From contig CAIKKE010000050.1 in assembly GCA_903827925.1 (NCBI GenBank), forward strand, positions 1 through 35,868: DNA of 35,868 nt. The letters are read 5' to 3'. The stretch comes from an uncultured Francisellaceae bacterium (GTDB taxonomy: Bacteria > Pseudomonadota > Gammaproteobacteria > UBA6186 > Azoamicaceae). Below, in pieces: positions 7,878 through 17,939 of this stretch (position 1 is the first letter of the stretch; every line of letters starts with the position of its first letter). Under the pieces are notes generated by a model. The model did not search any database, was not told the origin of the DNA, and saw nothing but the letters and a program-made list of their open reading frames with translations. The position numbers were made by a program, and so were the translations under genes.

Positions 7878-9745
7878 TAGTTAAACTCCACTTCTTGTAC
7901 CGTTGGTTCTTTTTTGGTAATTGTTTTATTTTTTTTTACTTTTTTAATAGTTGGTTCTTTAATTTTTTCCCCTTCAGTTGTTTGGGTAACGACAGTGTTA
8001 GTTGTTATATTTGACTGATTGGCAGTTTCTGAAGATGGTTTTGGTTTGGAAGATATTAAGGCCAAGGACTTGATCGGTCTTTTTTTAGGTTTTAAAGTGA
8101 CTTTAGTAACTGGAGTATTTTCCGGCAATACTATATAAGCTTCACAATCATTTAATTTTAAAAACTCAGTATCTAAAATTAGTTGTTCTTTACGGCGTTC
8201 TTGATGTACTGATACTCCATCTCTAATATCATTTGCTCCATAAGAAAATCCTTCGCGTTGCTCAATAATTTCTCGTTGTCCAGTAAGCCTTGACATCCAT
8301 TGAGCAGTATCTGGACATTTGGTGCGATAGCAAAAATTAGTGTTATACATAGATAGCAATGCTTCTGATTCATCTCGACCATAAATGGCTCGCAATTGAT
8401 GAATGTCTTGAAAAGCCGTAACCGTACAAACTCCAAATTTACGACCTTGCGATAATAATAAATGAAGGCTACTTAATTTATTTAAACTAGCTAATTCATC
8501 AATTAAAAACCAAGTACGCCGTTCAAATGATGGCGGTAGTGATAACATGCTCCGAGCTGCAACATCTAACCATACTGAAATTAACGGTTTTAATGCTTCT
8601 AATTTTTCAGCACTAGCTGCAATAAAAATCCAGCCTTGGTTTTGTTCACTTTGTAGCCAGCGTTTAATTGAAAATAATGGATCAAGTCCTTCATCTTTTA
8701 AGTATAATAATGATTTACAATAAGTAGCCAAAGTTGATTTAATCGATAGTGCCATTTTTTCTAAAGATTCGGTAACTAATGATTCGGCCACAGTACCTTG
8801 TAATAATTCGTTAATTAATTTGAGATCACCGCTAAACATTGGTTTTAACAATGATTTAGTTTTAGTATCATTAATGCTTTTTAACTTTTCAGCAAGCGTT
8901 GCAAAAATAGTCCGTGCAGAATTGATCCAAAATGGATCGCTGCCAGTTAAATGTGCTGGCATTAAAGATGCAGCTATTGCTTCGAAATCTGCAAGATCTT
9001 GTGCTTCTTGCCAAATATTCCAAGCAGGACAACGCTCATCTAAAGGATTTAAAATAACATCTAGATCGGCGCGGTAATAATGTTGAATAAAAGTACCGGA
9101 ATCATCATAAACAATTGCTCGTTCCTGACGATTACGAACTTGATCCATCAATTCCATCATGCAAACGGATTTACCCGAACCAGTCGTGCCGCTAATTAAA
9201 ATATGTTTGGTTTCAGAATCTTTGATTAAAGGGACTCCAGCAATTTTTAGATCTGAACATTTATTATGTTTTTTAAGAAACTTCTTTAATTCTTTTGGCT
9301 TTAAAAATAATGCACCTCTAACTCCTTGGTCGATTTTTTGTAATCTTCCTCTTTGGCTTAATAAAATTATAATTATTAATAAAGATCCAGCTGTAATTTT
9401 TAAACTACTAAATAATGATCTATAAATAGTTTGATAAAAATTAGTTAACTGTTGATGCAAAAATGTATTATTAACAAATTGTTTTGTAGCAATTTTAACT
9501 GTTTTGCCATTTAATTCCTTAACAGTATGAGTAGATTGATTGCCTTGTAATCTCAATTTTACTTGAGCACAACTATAGCTGCCTAACAAATACCATTGAT
9601 AATTATTGGTATTTTTATAAAGATTATATCCAATAGTTACAAGGTAAATTAAAGCAGCTATTAGTAAAATTCTTTTTGACACTTGCCCAAACATTCGAAT
9701 AGAATGTATAGTAACTTGACCACCCCTAGTATAGTTTTTAAACAT
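7877..9745 (-). CDS. traD: Type IV coupling protein TraD
   Basis: A 622-residue inner-membrane ATPase that links the relaxosome to the secretion channel. The N-terminus MFKNYTRGGQVTIHSIRM is characteristic of TraD. Two membrane segments fall near residues 27-45 and 115-130. Walker A is ISGTTGSGKSVC near 185-193 and Walker B is TWFLIDELASL near 410. The tail (~550-622) is rich in Lys, Thr and Pro. AGGA lies nine bases before the ATG. It is shorter than F TraD (about 717) but all core motifs are present. It follows traG after a 418-base gap that holds a plus-strand gene, and it overlaps traI by one base. Confidence 0.95.
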   Translation of the reverse strand: MFKNYTRGGQVTIHSIRMFGQVSKRILLIAALIYLVTIGYNLYKNTNNYQWYLLGSYSCAQVKLRLQGNQSTHTVKELNGKTVKIATKQFVNNTFLHQQLTNFYQTIYRSLFSSLKITAGSLLIIIILLSQRGRLQKIDQGVRGALFLKPKELKKFLKKHNKCSDLKIAGVPLIKDSETKHILISGTTGSGKSVCMMELMDQVRNRQERAIVYDDSGTFIQHYYRADLDVILNPLDERCPAWNIWQEAQDLADFEAIAASLMPAHLTGSDPFWINSARTIFATLAEKLKSINDTKTKSLLKPMFSGDLKLINELLQGTVAESLVTESLEKMALSIKSTLATYCKSLLYLKDEGLDPLFSIKRWLQSEQNQGWIFIAASAEKLEALKPLISVWLDVAARSMLSLPPSFERRTWFLIDELASLNKLSSLHLLLSQGRKFGVCTVTAFQDIHQLRAIYGRDESEALLSMYNTNFCYRTKCPDTAQWMSRLTGQREIIEQREGFSYGANDIRDGVSVHQERRKEQLILDTEFLKLNDCEAYIVLPENTPVTKVTLKPKKRPIKSLALISSKPKPSSETANQSNITTNTVVTQTTEGEKIKEPTIKKVKKNKTITKKEPTVQEVEFN

Positions 9746-9800
9746 ATTGTTTTTTCCTAAAATCAGCTAAACTTAAATCAATAAACTTATAGGAATATAG

Positions 9801-10154
9801 TTGTATGGCACCTTAAATACGGAAAAAGAAATAGATCCTAAAATAATTAGATTATTTAAGAAAAAAGCTTTGCGTAAAACATTGCCAATGGTTGTTGTTT
9901 TTGCAGTAATTATGCTAATAATCCATGATTTGTATATTAATTTATTTTTTGGTTTTTTCTTTTGGTTATTTTGGTTTTTCGTATACCATACTTTGTCGTA
10001 CATTTTATTAAGCGAAAAATATCCAGATAAATTTCCTCCTTTTACGCCAAGGGAAAGTAATGGCTCGTCAAAATCATTTAACAATTGGAATTCAGACACC
10101 ATAAATAATCCTGCTTATCGAAGTCTTTCTTGCAATATTTATAATAGACATTAG
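9801..10154 (+). CDS. Small membrane protein in the traG-traD gap (possible entry-exclusion protein)
   Basis: A 117-residue ORF on the strand opposite to the transfer operon. It starts at a TTG with TAGGA six bases upstream. It has a basic N-terminus, two adjoining hydrophobic stretches around residues 30-66 (MVVVFAVIMLIIHDLY and LFFGFFFWLFWFFVY), then a polar tail ending NPAYRSLSCNIYNRH, which looks like a natural C-terminus. The operon is otherwise gap-free, so the 418-base space argues for a real gene. In F the entry-exclusion genes traS and traT sit between traG and traD, and TraS is a small hydrophobic inner-membrane protein. The role is inferred from position and topology only. A minus-strand ORF of 109 codons overlaps it and is less protein-like. 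Confidence 0.55.
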   Translation: MYGTLNTEKEIDPKIIRLFKKKALRKTLPMVVVFAVIMLIIHDLYINLFFGFFFWLFWFFVYHTLSYILLSEKYPDKFPPFTPRESNGSSKSFNNWNSDTINNPAYRSLSCNIYNRH

Positions 10155-10162
10155 TAATGTTT

Positions 10163-13078
10163 TCATTTTTTATCGTCCGCATTAACTAAACGTTTTCCTG
10201 AATTAAGGAAAGATCTTGTAAATAGCCCTTTATTATGCAAATTTAACTTTTGATCAATTCTATCTCTAAATTGGTTATTAGAATTTTCTGTTATGCTGCT
10301 TTGAGTATTGATATAATTTTGATTTTGTTTTAATAATTTAGTTGCTGATTCTTGAGTGGTATTAGCAACAACAGTATTGTTGTAAGTGTTAACACCAATA
10401 TTATTTGCATCTTCAATGATTTGAGCTTTATTGTTGTTGTAATTATCTTTTATTTGCGTTGTATCATAAGAATTATTAGTATGATAATTAGTATTAATTT
10501 GATCGCTAGATAATGCAGTATTTTTGTACTGATCTTCTAAAGTTTTTAGATCTGTTGCAACTATTTTGTCGATATAATTCTTAGCTAATAATGGATCTTT
10601 CAATATTCGATCTGCTTCTAATTCACCTAATCTATTACCTGTTTCATTTTCTAAGTTAGCAATTTTTTCGAAAGTATATTGTTGTAGATTTTGATCAATA
10701 TTAAGGTTAGATGATTGTAAGAAACTAGATATTTTTTGTAATCCTTCTAGTTTTTGCAAACTAGCGTTATAGTTGTTTTCTTGACGATGCATTTCATCTA
10801 AACTAGATCTAAAGTCTTCTGATAAACGTCCTTGTTTATCGCTACCGATATTAAAGTGTCCATCTTGAGCGGCTCTTACTATATCATCAATTGCATAAGT
10901 AGCATTTTCAGAAACCATTAAATCTTGAGCCCTTTTAACTGCTTCTTGTGCGGTAGCTATAGATAATGCTTTACCACTAAAATCTACTCCACCTTGTACA
11001 CTGGTATATATTGAAGATAACACTTTGCCAACTGTACCCATTTTAGATAATGCTATATTTAAAATATCAACTGGCATATTCTTTTCATTACCACCTACTT
11101 TTGCTTGTGATCCTAAATTGGCAGCAGCAATTAACTGCACAGATTGCTCCTCATTAATTCCATATTCTTCCATTAATTTCTTAGAAATTGCTTGTTGTTG
11201 ATTTAACGAATTAGCAATAGCAGCATTTTCTCCATATTGATAATGGGTGCCATTTGATAGAGTATTGCCGGCGGTTTTAGCTAAATTGATGGCTTTGGTA
11301 GTTGCATCCATAATACTAGAGCTATAAGAAATACTATCATTATAATTAGCCGTTTGGGCTTCTTGTGATTGCCTCTGGATACTTGCTGAGTATAAATCAT
11401 TTAATCTAACCGATGTCATTAATTGTGAACTGCCAGTCATTTGATTTAAGGCTAGGCTACCATCGCCCGTAGCTGTTAATGTAGATCCACTTGCTAATTC
11501 CCAATCAGAACGTCTAGCTGCAAATTGAGCTGCCGTATTATAGTGATTAGCATTAGTGTTATTTCCGCTATAATTATCGGCATTTACATTACCAAAACTA
11601 TAATTACCCGTAGTTGCTTCCTCAGCTGCATGGCTTGCACTACTTTGGGTTAAACCACCAATATGGGTAGCTAAAGTTAAAAAGGAAGAAACCCCTTGCA
11701 CTAAAGAAATCGCTATTACTGGCACTAGCATTGAATAAAATCCTGCATAACTCGCTACATCTAAATTAGCTTGTACAATCGCAGGTGATGTAAATAAATT
11801 CCACCCAGACGCTACATTTCCTGCTTGATCAACATATGAAGCGGCAGCTAATGTTGCTGAGCGTAATTTCTCAGTTTGAATATAATTTACTATCGCAAAG
11901 AGTGGTGGCCATGATTGGATCCAAACTACGATCCCCATAAAGCGTTTTAAAGTAGCAAAACCACCAGGTTGTACCGCCAATAAAAATATAAACATACTGG
12001 AGCCATACAAAATAGCTTGCATACAAATACTAAGCTCTGGTAAATTCTTTGCAGCAAAACTACCAATGATCTGAAAAGTATTGCGTTGATGCTCCTGTGC
12101 TCTGGCAATTGCAAAACCTTGAGCTGCAGCATTCGCTCCAACAATTTGAGCATTTTTAATCACAGAGTCTTTTATAGCATTCCTCACCATGTGTTGCTTT
12201 AAAATATCTGTGGCATTACCAGACATTTTAGTTAAAAACCCATGCGCGCCAGGAATTTGACTGGTTAAATAATTTTGTGCTAATTGTGATTTTTTAATTG
12301 AAAACTCATCATTACCTGTCGGTTGATCTGCTTTAGCAAAAAATCTCCAATTAAATACTTTAGTATGTCTTTCAGCCTCTTTAGTTAAATCTTGATCTAA
12401 TTTTTGTGCTCCATTTTTACAAGTAACCACTTGATTTGCTATACCATCATGGTAGTCAAACATCCGAAGAGATGAGGTTCTTTCTTTAATTAATTTCCAA
12501 CCATTGTTGGCATAAACTAAATCATCCAAAGTATAATGCGCACCAATTCTGACATCATAAAGCACACATTGCCGCGCAAAATTCCTGAAATTTCTTTCAA
12601 TCCTAGGACTTACTATTTCAAATTGACTAGCTGCATGAATCAATGATGATGAAAACAAGGTACCATATTTGGTGTAACGCCTATGGCTTTCTTTAGGAAT
12701 ATTGAATTGATCTTCAAATTCTTGGGCTAATAAATGCCCTACTTGACTGGTAACACTAGCTAATAATGCAATTCCTAATGGGATCTTAGCAATTGGCCGA
12801 CTTTGATTGATAGTTTTATCACAAATCACGACAGATACAGTTGGCACATACATAAAACTTAAAAAAATAATCACAGTAACTAACCATCTGATGGATGAAT
12901 TAATATTGCTATCCAGCGCATTAGTGAACATGGTTTTAATGTAGCCACATAATACTGCAATAATAATTAAACCACTAATTACGCTGCCTTGCCCAACATT
13001 TCGCATTCTAGCAATAGCTTCAAATACCCCATTTAGTACATCGCCTCCACCATAAGTGATAATTTCATAAGCTTGCAT
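10163..13078 (-). CDS. traG: TraG, mating-pair stabilisation and pilus assembly protein
   Basis: A 971-residue protein (F TraG about 938). Its N-terminal half is membrane embedded, with hydrophobic segments near residues 35-52, 66-85, 99-117, 355-380 and 445-470, and its C-terminal half (~500-971) is soluble, Gln/Asn rich and helical. In F the N-terminal part helps build pili, while the periplasmic C-terminal part stabilises mating pairs and recognises TraS in entry exclusion. The ATG follows the traH stop directly (TAAATG) with GGGAG upstream, so the two genes are coupled. Confidence 0.93.
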   Translation of the reverse strand: MQAYEIITYGGGDVLNGVFEAIARMRNVGQGSVISGLIIIAVLCGYIKTMFTNALDSNINSSIRWLVTVIIFLSFMYVPTVSVVICDKTINQSRPIAKIPLGIALLASVTSQVGHLLAQEFEDQFNIPKESHRRYTKYGTLFSSSLIHAASQFEIVSPRIERNFRNFARQCVLYDVRIGAHYTLDDLVYANNGWKLIKERTSSLRMFDYHDGIANQVVTCKNGAQKLDQDLTKEAERHTKVFNWRFFAKADQPTGNDEFSIKKSQLAQNYLTSQIPGAHGFLTKMSGNATDILKQHMVRNAIKDSVIKNAQIVGANAAAQGFAIARAQEHQRNTFQIIGSFAAKNLPELSICMQAILYGSSMFIFLLAVQPGGFATLKRFMGIVVWIQSWPPLFAIVNYIQTEKLRSATLAAASYVDQAGNVASGWNLFTSPAIVQANLDVASYAGFYSMLVPVIAISLVQGVSSFLTLATHIGGLTQSSASHAAEEATTGNYSFGNVNADNYSGNNTNANHYNTAAQFAARRSDWELASGSTLTATGDGSLALNQMTGSSQLMTSVRLNDLYSASIQRQSQEAQTANYNDSISYSSSIMDATTKAINLAKTAGNTLSNGTHYQYGENAAIANSLNQQQAISKKLMEEYGINEEQSVQLIAAANLGSQAKVGGNEKNMPVDILNIALSKMGTVGKVLSSIYTSVQGGVDFSGKALSIATAQEAVKRAQDLMVSENATYAIDDIVRAAQDGHFNIGSDKQGRLSEDFRSSLDEMHRQENNYNASLQKLEGLQKISSFLQSSNLNIDQNLQQYTFEKIANLENETGNRLGELEADRILKDPLLAKNYIDKIVATDLKTLEDQYKNTALSSDQINTNYHTNNSYDTTQIKDNYNNNKAQIIEDANNIGVNTYNNTVVANTTQESATKLLKQNQNYINTQSSITENSNNQFRDRIDQKLNLHNKGLFTRSFLNSGKRLVNADDKK

Positions 13079-14503
13079 TTATCGTCTCCCTACCGCCCAA
13101 TCAATAGAACGTGCTAAATCAGCAGAAAATTCTCCAGCTAACATTTTTTCCAAGAGTTGGACTTTTTGCACTAAATCTAATGCTTGGTTAATCCGCTTTA
13201 TATCACGATTTTTTAAATACATGATCCGTTGTCTAACATCTTGAATACTATTAATAAAATCACTAATTACTTGATCTGGAGCTGCTATAGTTCTAGCTCC
13301 TGCTTGAACAGTGTCTAACAGCTCTATTAAATAATCTTCCAGTAAATCTCTGGCAATTAACTCTGCATAATCTTCCAATTTAATAATTTCACCGGCAAAC
13401 GAGTAAGCAGTTTGCACATTAATAGCTTTTAATAATGGAATTTTGGCAGTATTGATTAACTCTATTTCTTCATTGGTTAAAGCGCCTTGATCTGATCGCA
13501 CTTTAGTTTGAATTGACGCTAAAATCTTTTTTACTTTACCCACAAAAGCTTGATTTTCTGGGATCGTTAAATCTTTGTTATAGCTAGGATTTAAACAACC
13601 ATAGCGATCATAAGTGTCGCATTTATAGATTTTAGATTTATGTACCCCGCCATACATTAGACTATTTAGCAAATTAGGTTCATGAGCTTTAGACGGAAGC
13701 CATTTATGGTGAGCCCCATCATTTTGATCATTTACAATAATACTACCAGATAAAGTCATCATTAACTCTTTAATTTCTGCTGAATTTTTTTCCAAAAATT
13801 TATTTTTAAACAAGATCATCCAAGCTAAATTACCTTTATTAGTTAAATAATCTCTAAATTTTTTAGAACGTTCATCATCTTTAGTCCTTGCTTCTTGTAA
13901 ATAGCGATCTGATGCACCTCCTACTCCACACATTTGTCGACTTCGAGCTCTATCATTTAAAGCACCTTTGTCATCACTTAAATTTTCACAAACTACTTTT
14001 TGAATAGCTTCGGTTTTTGGTAAAATCCCACCAATTAAAGCAGCACTTGTATTACAAGAATCAATATTCCATTGCGATAACTCTTGGGAAATTTTATTTA
14101 ATTGATCCATCGTTTTTTTACACATGGGACACAGGGTTTCAAATCCAATCATAAAAGCATAATTCATTCCACTAGTTGTAATACTTTGTAAGAGACGTTT
14201 AAATTCTGCAGCTTTGATCCAAGACATTGCCCCCATATGCAAATCAATCCCACCACAACCCATCCGAATACCAGGACCTGTCATACTAAACGGTTGAAAA
14301 CTTTCTGAATGACTACGAGTTGAAACTCCACCTAAAGTATAATGACCAGACATTTGTCCAGCATAACTACCAGCAGGAGTTACATTACTAGTTCCACCAA
14401 TTCGGTTATAAAAATCCTGCATACTATCTGCAACATTCTTATCCTTAGCGTTACTAATTGATAAACATAAAAACAAACTAATTAGCAAGATCAATTTGTG
14501 CAT
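13079..14503 (-). CDS. traH: TraH, F-type pilus assembly protein
   Basis: A 474-residue periplasmic protein (F TraH about 458) with a signal peptide at residues 1-19 (LILLISLFLCLSISNA). The conserved early region includes GPGIRMGCGGIDLHMGAMSWI, a TraH hallmark, and there is a CPMCK motif near residue 120. It acts with TraF, TraW, TraU and TrbC in the outer part of the F-type channel. The ATG lies inside the end of traF (26-base overlap) and has AGGAGA five bases upstream. Confidence 0.95.
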   Translation of the reverse strand: MHKLILLISLFLCLSISNAKDKNVADSMQDFYNRIGGTSNVTPAGSYAGQMSGHYTLGGVSTRSHSESFQPFSMTGPGIRMGCGGIDLHMGAMSWIKAAEFKRLLQSITTSGMNYAFMIGFETLCPMCKKTMDQLNKISQELSQWNIDSCNTSAALIGGILPKTEAIQKVVCENLSDDKGALNDRARSRQMCGVGGASDRYLQEARTKDDERSKKFRDYLTNKGNLAWMILFKNKFLEKNSAEIKELMMTLSGSIIVNDQNDGAHHKWLPSKAHEPNLLNSLMYGGVHKSKIYKCDTYDRYGCLNPSYNKDLTIPENQAFVGKVKKILASIQTKVRSDQGALTNEEIELINTAKIPLLKAINVQTAYSFAGEIIKLEDYAELIARDLLEDYLIELLDTVQAGARTIAAPDQVISDFINSIQDVRQRIMYLKNRDIKRINQALDLVQKVQLLEKMLAGEFSADLARSIDWAVGRR

Positions 14504-15320
14504 TTGGTTCTCCTGGATTTAATCTGGCTATGGTGGTTTTAACTTTTTGATCTTGAGCTACCAGATATTCAAGATGTGCTTGGATCTGTTCTTTTAACTC
14601 AATTTCACTGACTGCTCCAAATACAATTGGAAACCATTGATCTCGATTGGGATCGACTGCTACTAATGCTGGCACCTGAGTAATTTGCATCCTAGCTGCT
14701 ACCCCATTGTCTTTAACTTGATTTGGTAAATTAGCCATAAACCCACCATCTAAAGATCTATAGGTAACATAAATTCCATATTCTTTAGCAACTCGTTCAA
14801 CAATTGGCGCCATGGCATGACAAAACTTACAATTACCTTTAATAAACAATATAAATCCATACTGTTTACTAAATTGTTTCATTAATAGATCTAATTGCTC
14901 TTTTTCAGAATCTAAATAAATATTTCTAGCATATTGGGTTGCTGGAAATTGCACATTATAATCTAGTTCTGGATGACGACGTAATACTTCATTCCATACC
15001 ACACTGAAATAACTAGCTCGTTCGGTTGCCGCAACTTGTGCTTTAAGGTAGGCATGAACATTTTCTATAGTTGGGCGCATAATAGCTGCAGATTGTAATC
15101 TCTCTAATTTTTCTTTATATAATTTAACTTCTTCTAGTGGATCACTTGATTGGTTGACACTTGGCGGTGTTGGTGCTGGAGTTTTTTTATTAATGATTTT
15201 TGGATCATGATACCAATGCCAACCTTGCTCATGACTTTCTAACCAAGAATTAGTTTTAGCAAATCCACCATCAACCCACAAACTAAAGATTAACATGAAA
15301 ATAAATCTACTTTTTTTCAT
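14478..15320 (-). CDS. traF: TraF, thioredoxin-like F-type pilus assembly protein
   Basis: A 280-residue periplasmic protein (F TraF about 247) with a signal peptide at residues 1-21 and a C-terminal thioredoxin-like fold. Unlike F TraF it keeps a CxxC pair, Cys164 and Cys167 in GNCKFCHAM, so it may itself be an oxidoreductase or isomerase. That would fit the cysteine-rich partners TraN, TraH and TraU, and no separate trbB gene is present. The start overlaps traN by 14 bases, with GAGGTG four bases before the ATG. Confidence 0.94.
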   Translation of the reverse strand: MKKSRFIFMLIFSLWVDGGFAKTNSWLESHEQGWHWYHDPKIINKKTPAPTPPSVNQSSDPLEEVKLYKEKLERLQSAAIMRPTIENVHAYLKAQVAATERASYFSVVWNEVLRRHPELDYNVQFPATQYARNIYLDSEKEQLDLLMKQFSKQYGFILFIKGNCKFCHAMAPIVERVAKEYGIYVTYRSLDGGFMANLPNQVKDNGVAARMQITQVPALVAVDPNRDQWFPIVFGAVSEIELKEQIQAHLEYLVAQDQKVKTTIARLNPGEPNAQIDLAN

Positions 15321-17436
15321 TTACCACCTCTGCTTGCTTTTTCTTAGTCGCTTGATGTAATTTGCGCCTGGAAGTTTCATTAGCAATTTTTTGCGATAAT
15401 TGATCTAAATATTTAGTTTGTTCTTTCCTTAAAGGCGTTTCTGGTAATTGTTGTTGATGATCTTCTTGGATCTTATTAGTAATTTGAGTTAAATTATTGC
15501 TAACTGCATTTAGTAACGAATCACTTAGATTAGATTGCTGTGCCTTTTTAACAAAGTCCCCAGCAATTTCATTGAAATTAATTTTAGACCAATCAATGCG
15601 CTCTAAATCACTAACATTTAAAGGCTCACACTGTGGGATCTCCCCTGTTCCCCAATGACGATTTAATTGTGATTTAGCGCCTTCTTGGATCACTCTAGAA
15701 AGTTTTGATTGATAACAACAATATCCTTGCTTATAAACATGCCCAATTTTTTGGAGTAACGAATTTTTAACCCGATATTTTTCAACCAAATGGCAATTAC
15801 CATTTTTAAGCTGCTCTGCCAATTGAATTTCTTCATTTTTGCAGCCAGTCATTTTACGCCAAAAACCTTTTTCATCATTGCAACAATTTTTAGGTTTGCA
15901 AGTACAATGCATCGCTCGACCATTAAAAAAATTACCATGACTACCATAACCTTCTTGACGCACATCTTGGGATATTTCTTTAATTAAACTTAGTCCTGCA
16001 ACCGCATCTTTAAAATCAGTATTTTTTTCATATGAAATTGCATCAACCGCTTTAAAACCATTATTAGTTAGATTAGATTTGGTAAACTCATGATTTTTAA
16101 TACATTTAAAGTTGTGAATTTCAACCGCTTTTTGTCCAATAAATTCTTTAAATTCACTACCAGTTTTAATGCAATTACTCGGAATTCGATCACAATCATT
16201 ATCACCCTGTGGTATATTACAATGAAAAGTTAAACGTTTTTTCCAACAAGGACGTTTAACTTCTAAATATGGCGCTTGTTTGCCAAACTTTCGAGTGTCT
16301 TCACCTTCAATACAAACTTCATCAATTAATTTACATTCCTGTAATACAGTTAAATCTTCTAATTCACCACAAGTACCTTCCCAACCTTCATTAATAATTT
16401 TTGGCGGTTGCGCACTCACAAATTCATATTGCAAGGTAGCGCCACGATATAAATTACGTTTATTTTTAGCTCTTTTTTTCTTTTTAGAACTACTATACCA
16501 ATGATAATCATCAGTTCCTGGTTGATAATTACTATAAGTTGCAGTAAAGCCATTTTCAAAAGTTGGAGCCGCATTTAAATTATTATGGCAACCTTCTTCA
16601 GCTAATGGTTGATGAACTTTAAGTAAAACTATAGTATTTGCCCCAAATTCCGCACCCAAACTATCAGATATAGAAAAACTAACATTGCCACCACTAATTA
16701 ATCTATAATTTCCATGTTGGAAATTAACTGCTATTTGAGAACTGTTATAACTATGCACCCTAAAAGATGTAGTTATTAATTTTCTCAAAACAACTGGGTC
16801 TTTTTCCACATTAATTGCTAAAGATTTAGCACAAGTAAATTCTGGCGACAATAATGTAGTGCTACATCCCATATAATATTCTTCTTGATCAATTGCCGTT
16901 TGGAGATTTTCCACATATTGTGCTCGCAAAGCAGTTTGCTCATGTTCACCGATCCCAAGAGTTTGTTGTAACTTATCATCATCTTGATCTAATGCAACAA
17001 ATGCAGCATTTGTTGCAGGATTTATCGCATTTGGGATAGTTTCTAAATCTAATAAGTTTTTATTCACAATTTCAACTGGAGTTAAATCTTCATTAATACT
17101 TTTACTACTTGCTACAATTTGCTGTTCATTCAAACGACTTGATTGTTGCTCTAAATATTGAGCTTGTTTTTTTAAATCATTAGATAATTGCTTGCCGGTA
17201 TTTTTTTTAGATTTACTTTCTTTAATTAAAGATAAAGCATTGTGATTATCATTAAAATCATGGGTTAACATCTCTTTAAAATCCGGATGATTAGTTAGAT
17301 TTTCAGTGTTAATCTTTGGTAGATTATTTAGCGCATCAATTGCGATTTCTTGATCAGATAAAGCGATTGCTTGGTTAGCATATAAGATTGTAAAAAATAA
17401 AATATTTACCCAAGAGATCAATAAAAAAATCTTCAT
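15307..17436 (-). CDS. traN: TraN, outer-membrane mating-pair stabilisation adhesin
   Basis: A 709-residue, cysteine-rich secreted protein (F TraN about 602). It has a signal peptide ending near ANQAIA. Cysteines are dense from residue ~190 to ~630, including a CTCKPKNCCND cluster, which implies many disulfides. TraN is exposed on the donor surface and contacts a recipient outer-membrane protein. The frame could begin nine codons earlier at 17463, but the ATG at 17436 makes a classic ATGA overlap with the trbC stop and puts the signal peptide at the N-terminus, so I use it. Residues ~50-160 are charged and Gln rich. Confidence 0.92.
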   Translation of the reverse strand: MKIFLLISWVNILFFTILYANQAIALSDQEIAIDALNNLPKINTENLTNHPDFKEMLTHDFNDNHNALSLIKESKSKKNTGKQLSNDLKKQAQYLEQQSSRLNEQQIVASSKSINEDLTPVEIVNKNLLDLETIPNAINPATNAAFVALDQDDDKLQQTLGIGEHEQTALRAQYVENLQTAIDQEEYYMGCSTTLLSPEFTCAKSLAINVEKDPVVLRKLITTSFRVHSYNSSQIAVNFQHGNYRLISGGNVSFSISDSLGAEFGANTIVLLKVHQPLAEEGCHNNLNAAPTFENGFTATYSNYQPGTDDYHWYSSSKKKKRAKNKRNLYRGATLQYEFVSAQPPKIINEGWEGTCGELEDLTVLQECKLIDEVCIEGEDTRKFGKQAPYLEVKRPCWKKRLTFHCNIPQGDNDCDRIPSNCIKTGSEFKEFIGQKAVEIHNFKCIKNHEFTKSNLTNNGFKAVDAISYEKNTDFKDAVAGLSLIKEISQDVRQEGYGSHGNFFNGRAMHCTCKPKNCCNDEKGFWRKMTGCKNEEIQLAEQLKNGNCHLVEKYRVKNSLLQKIGHVYKQGYCCYQSKLSRVIQEGAKSQLNRHWGTGEIPQCEPLNVSDLERIDWSKINFNEIAGDFVKKAQQSNLSDSLLNAVSNNLTQITNKIQEDHQQQLPETPLRKEQTKYLDQLSQKIANETSRRKLHQATKKKQAEVVNEKK

Positions 17437-17915
17437 AGCAAACCTTGTAATTTTTTCAACCATACTTCAGCCACTTTTCCATGTTCACCATCAGCAACAA
17501 TTTTTTCTAAGGCATAAGTTAAACTAACATCTCCACTAACTTTATCAAAAGAATTATCGTTACTCGCAACTAAAACCGTTGGTACTACTTTAATATTAAA
17601 TTGTTTGAATTTTTCTGGATCGATTGAAAATCCACCTTGTGGTTCTTTACCTAAAACTTCAGTAATTTTCTTAACTGTTTGTTTCATTGAATTGTTGACA
17701 AATCCTCGCAATACCAATACCCCTCCAGCTTTAGTAACTTGCAGGTTCCATTGTTGCAAACTATGTTTTGGCATACCTAATGAGACAAAAACTATTAAAC
17801 TAGGATTGTTATTTGTTGGCGTTATATTTTCATTTACTTCTAAATCAATTGCGGGTTCACAAGCATTAGCTATTGATGCTAACAACATAATTACTAATAA
17901 TATTATTTTCTGCAT
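17433..17915 (-). CDS. trbC: TrbC, F-type periplasmic transfer protein
   Basis: A 160-residue periplasmic protein with a signal peptide (residues 1-18, ending SIANA). Its core has the F-type TrbC signature: IVFVSLGMPKHSLQQW, then GGVLVLRGFVNNS, then the thioredoxin-like VVPTVLV strand. F TrbC works with TraW and TraU, and in some plasmids the two are fused. It ends with a TGA that overlaps the ATG of traN. Confidence 0.93.
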   Translation of the reverse strand: MQKIILLVIMLLASIANACEPAIDLEVNENITPTNNNPSLIVFVSLGMPKHSLQQWNLQVTKAGGVLVLRGFVNNSMKQTVKKITEVLGKEPQGGFSIDPEKFKQFNIKVVPTVLVASNDNSFDKVSGDVSLTYALEKIVADGEHGKVAEVWLKKLQGLL

Positions 17916-17939
17916 AATTAATTGTTCTCTATAAATTTT

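Noticed and set aside
8179-8436. Minus-strand ORF inside traD
   Set aside because: Out-of-frame shadow of the traD C-terminal half, with no ribosome site or domain.
9773-10102. Minus-strand ORF of 109 codons between traG and traD
   Set aside because: It follows the operon direction but has a low-complexity Lys/Asn composition and no clear domain. The plus-strand ORF in the same space has a better ribosome site, hydrophobic segments and tail.
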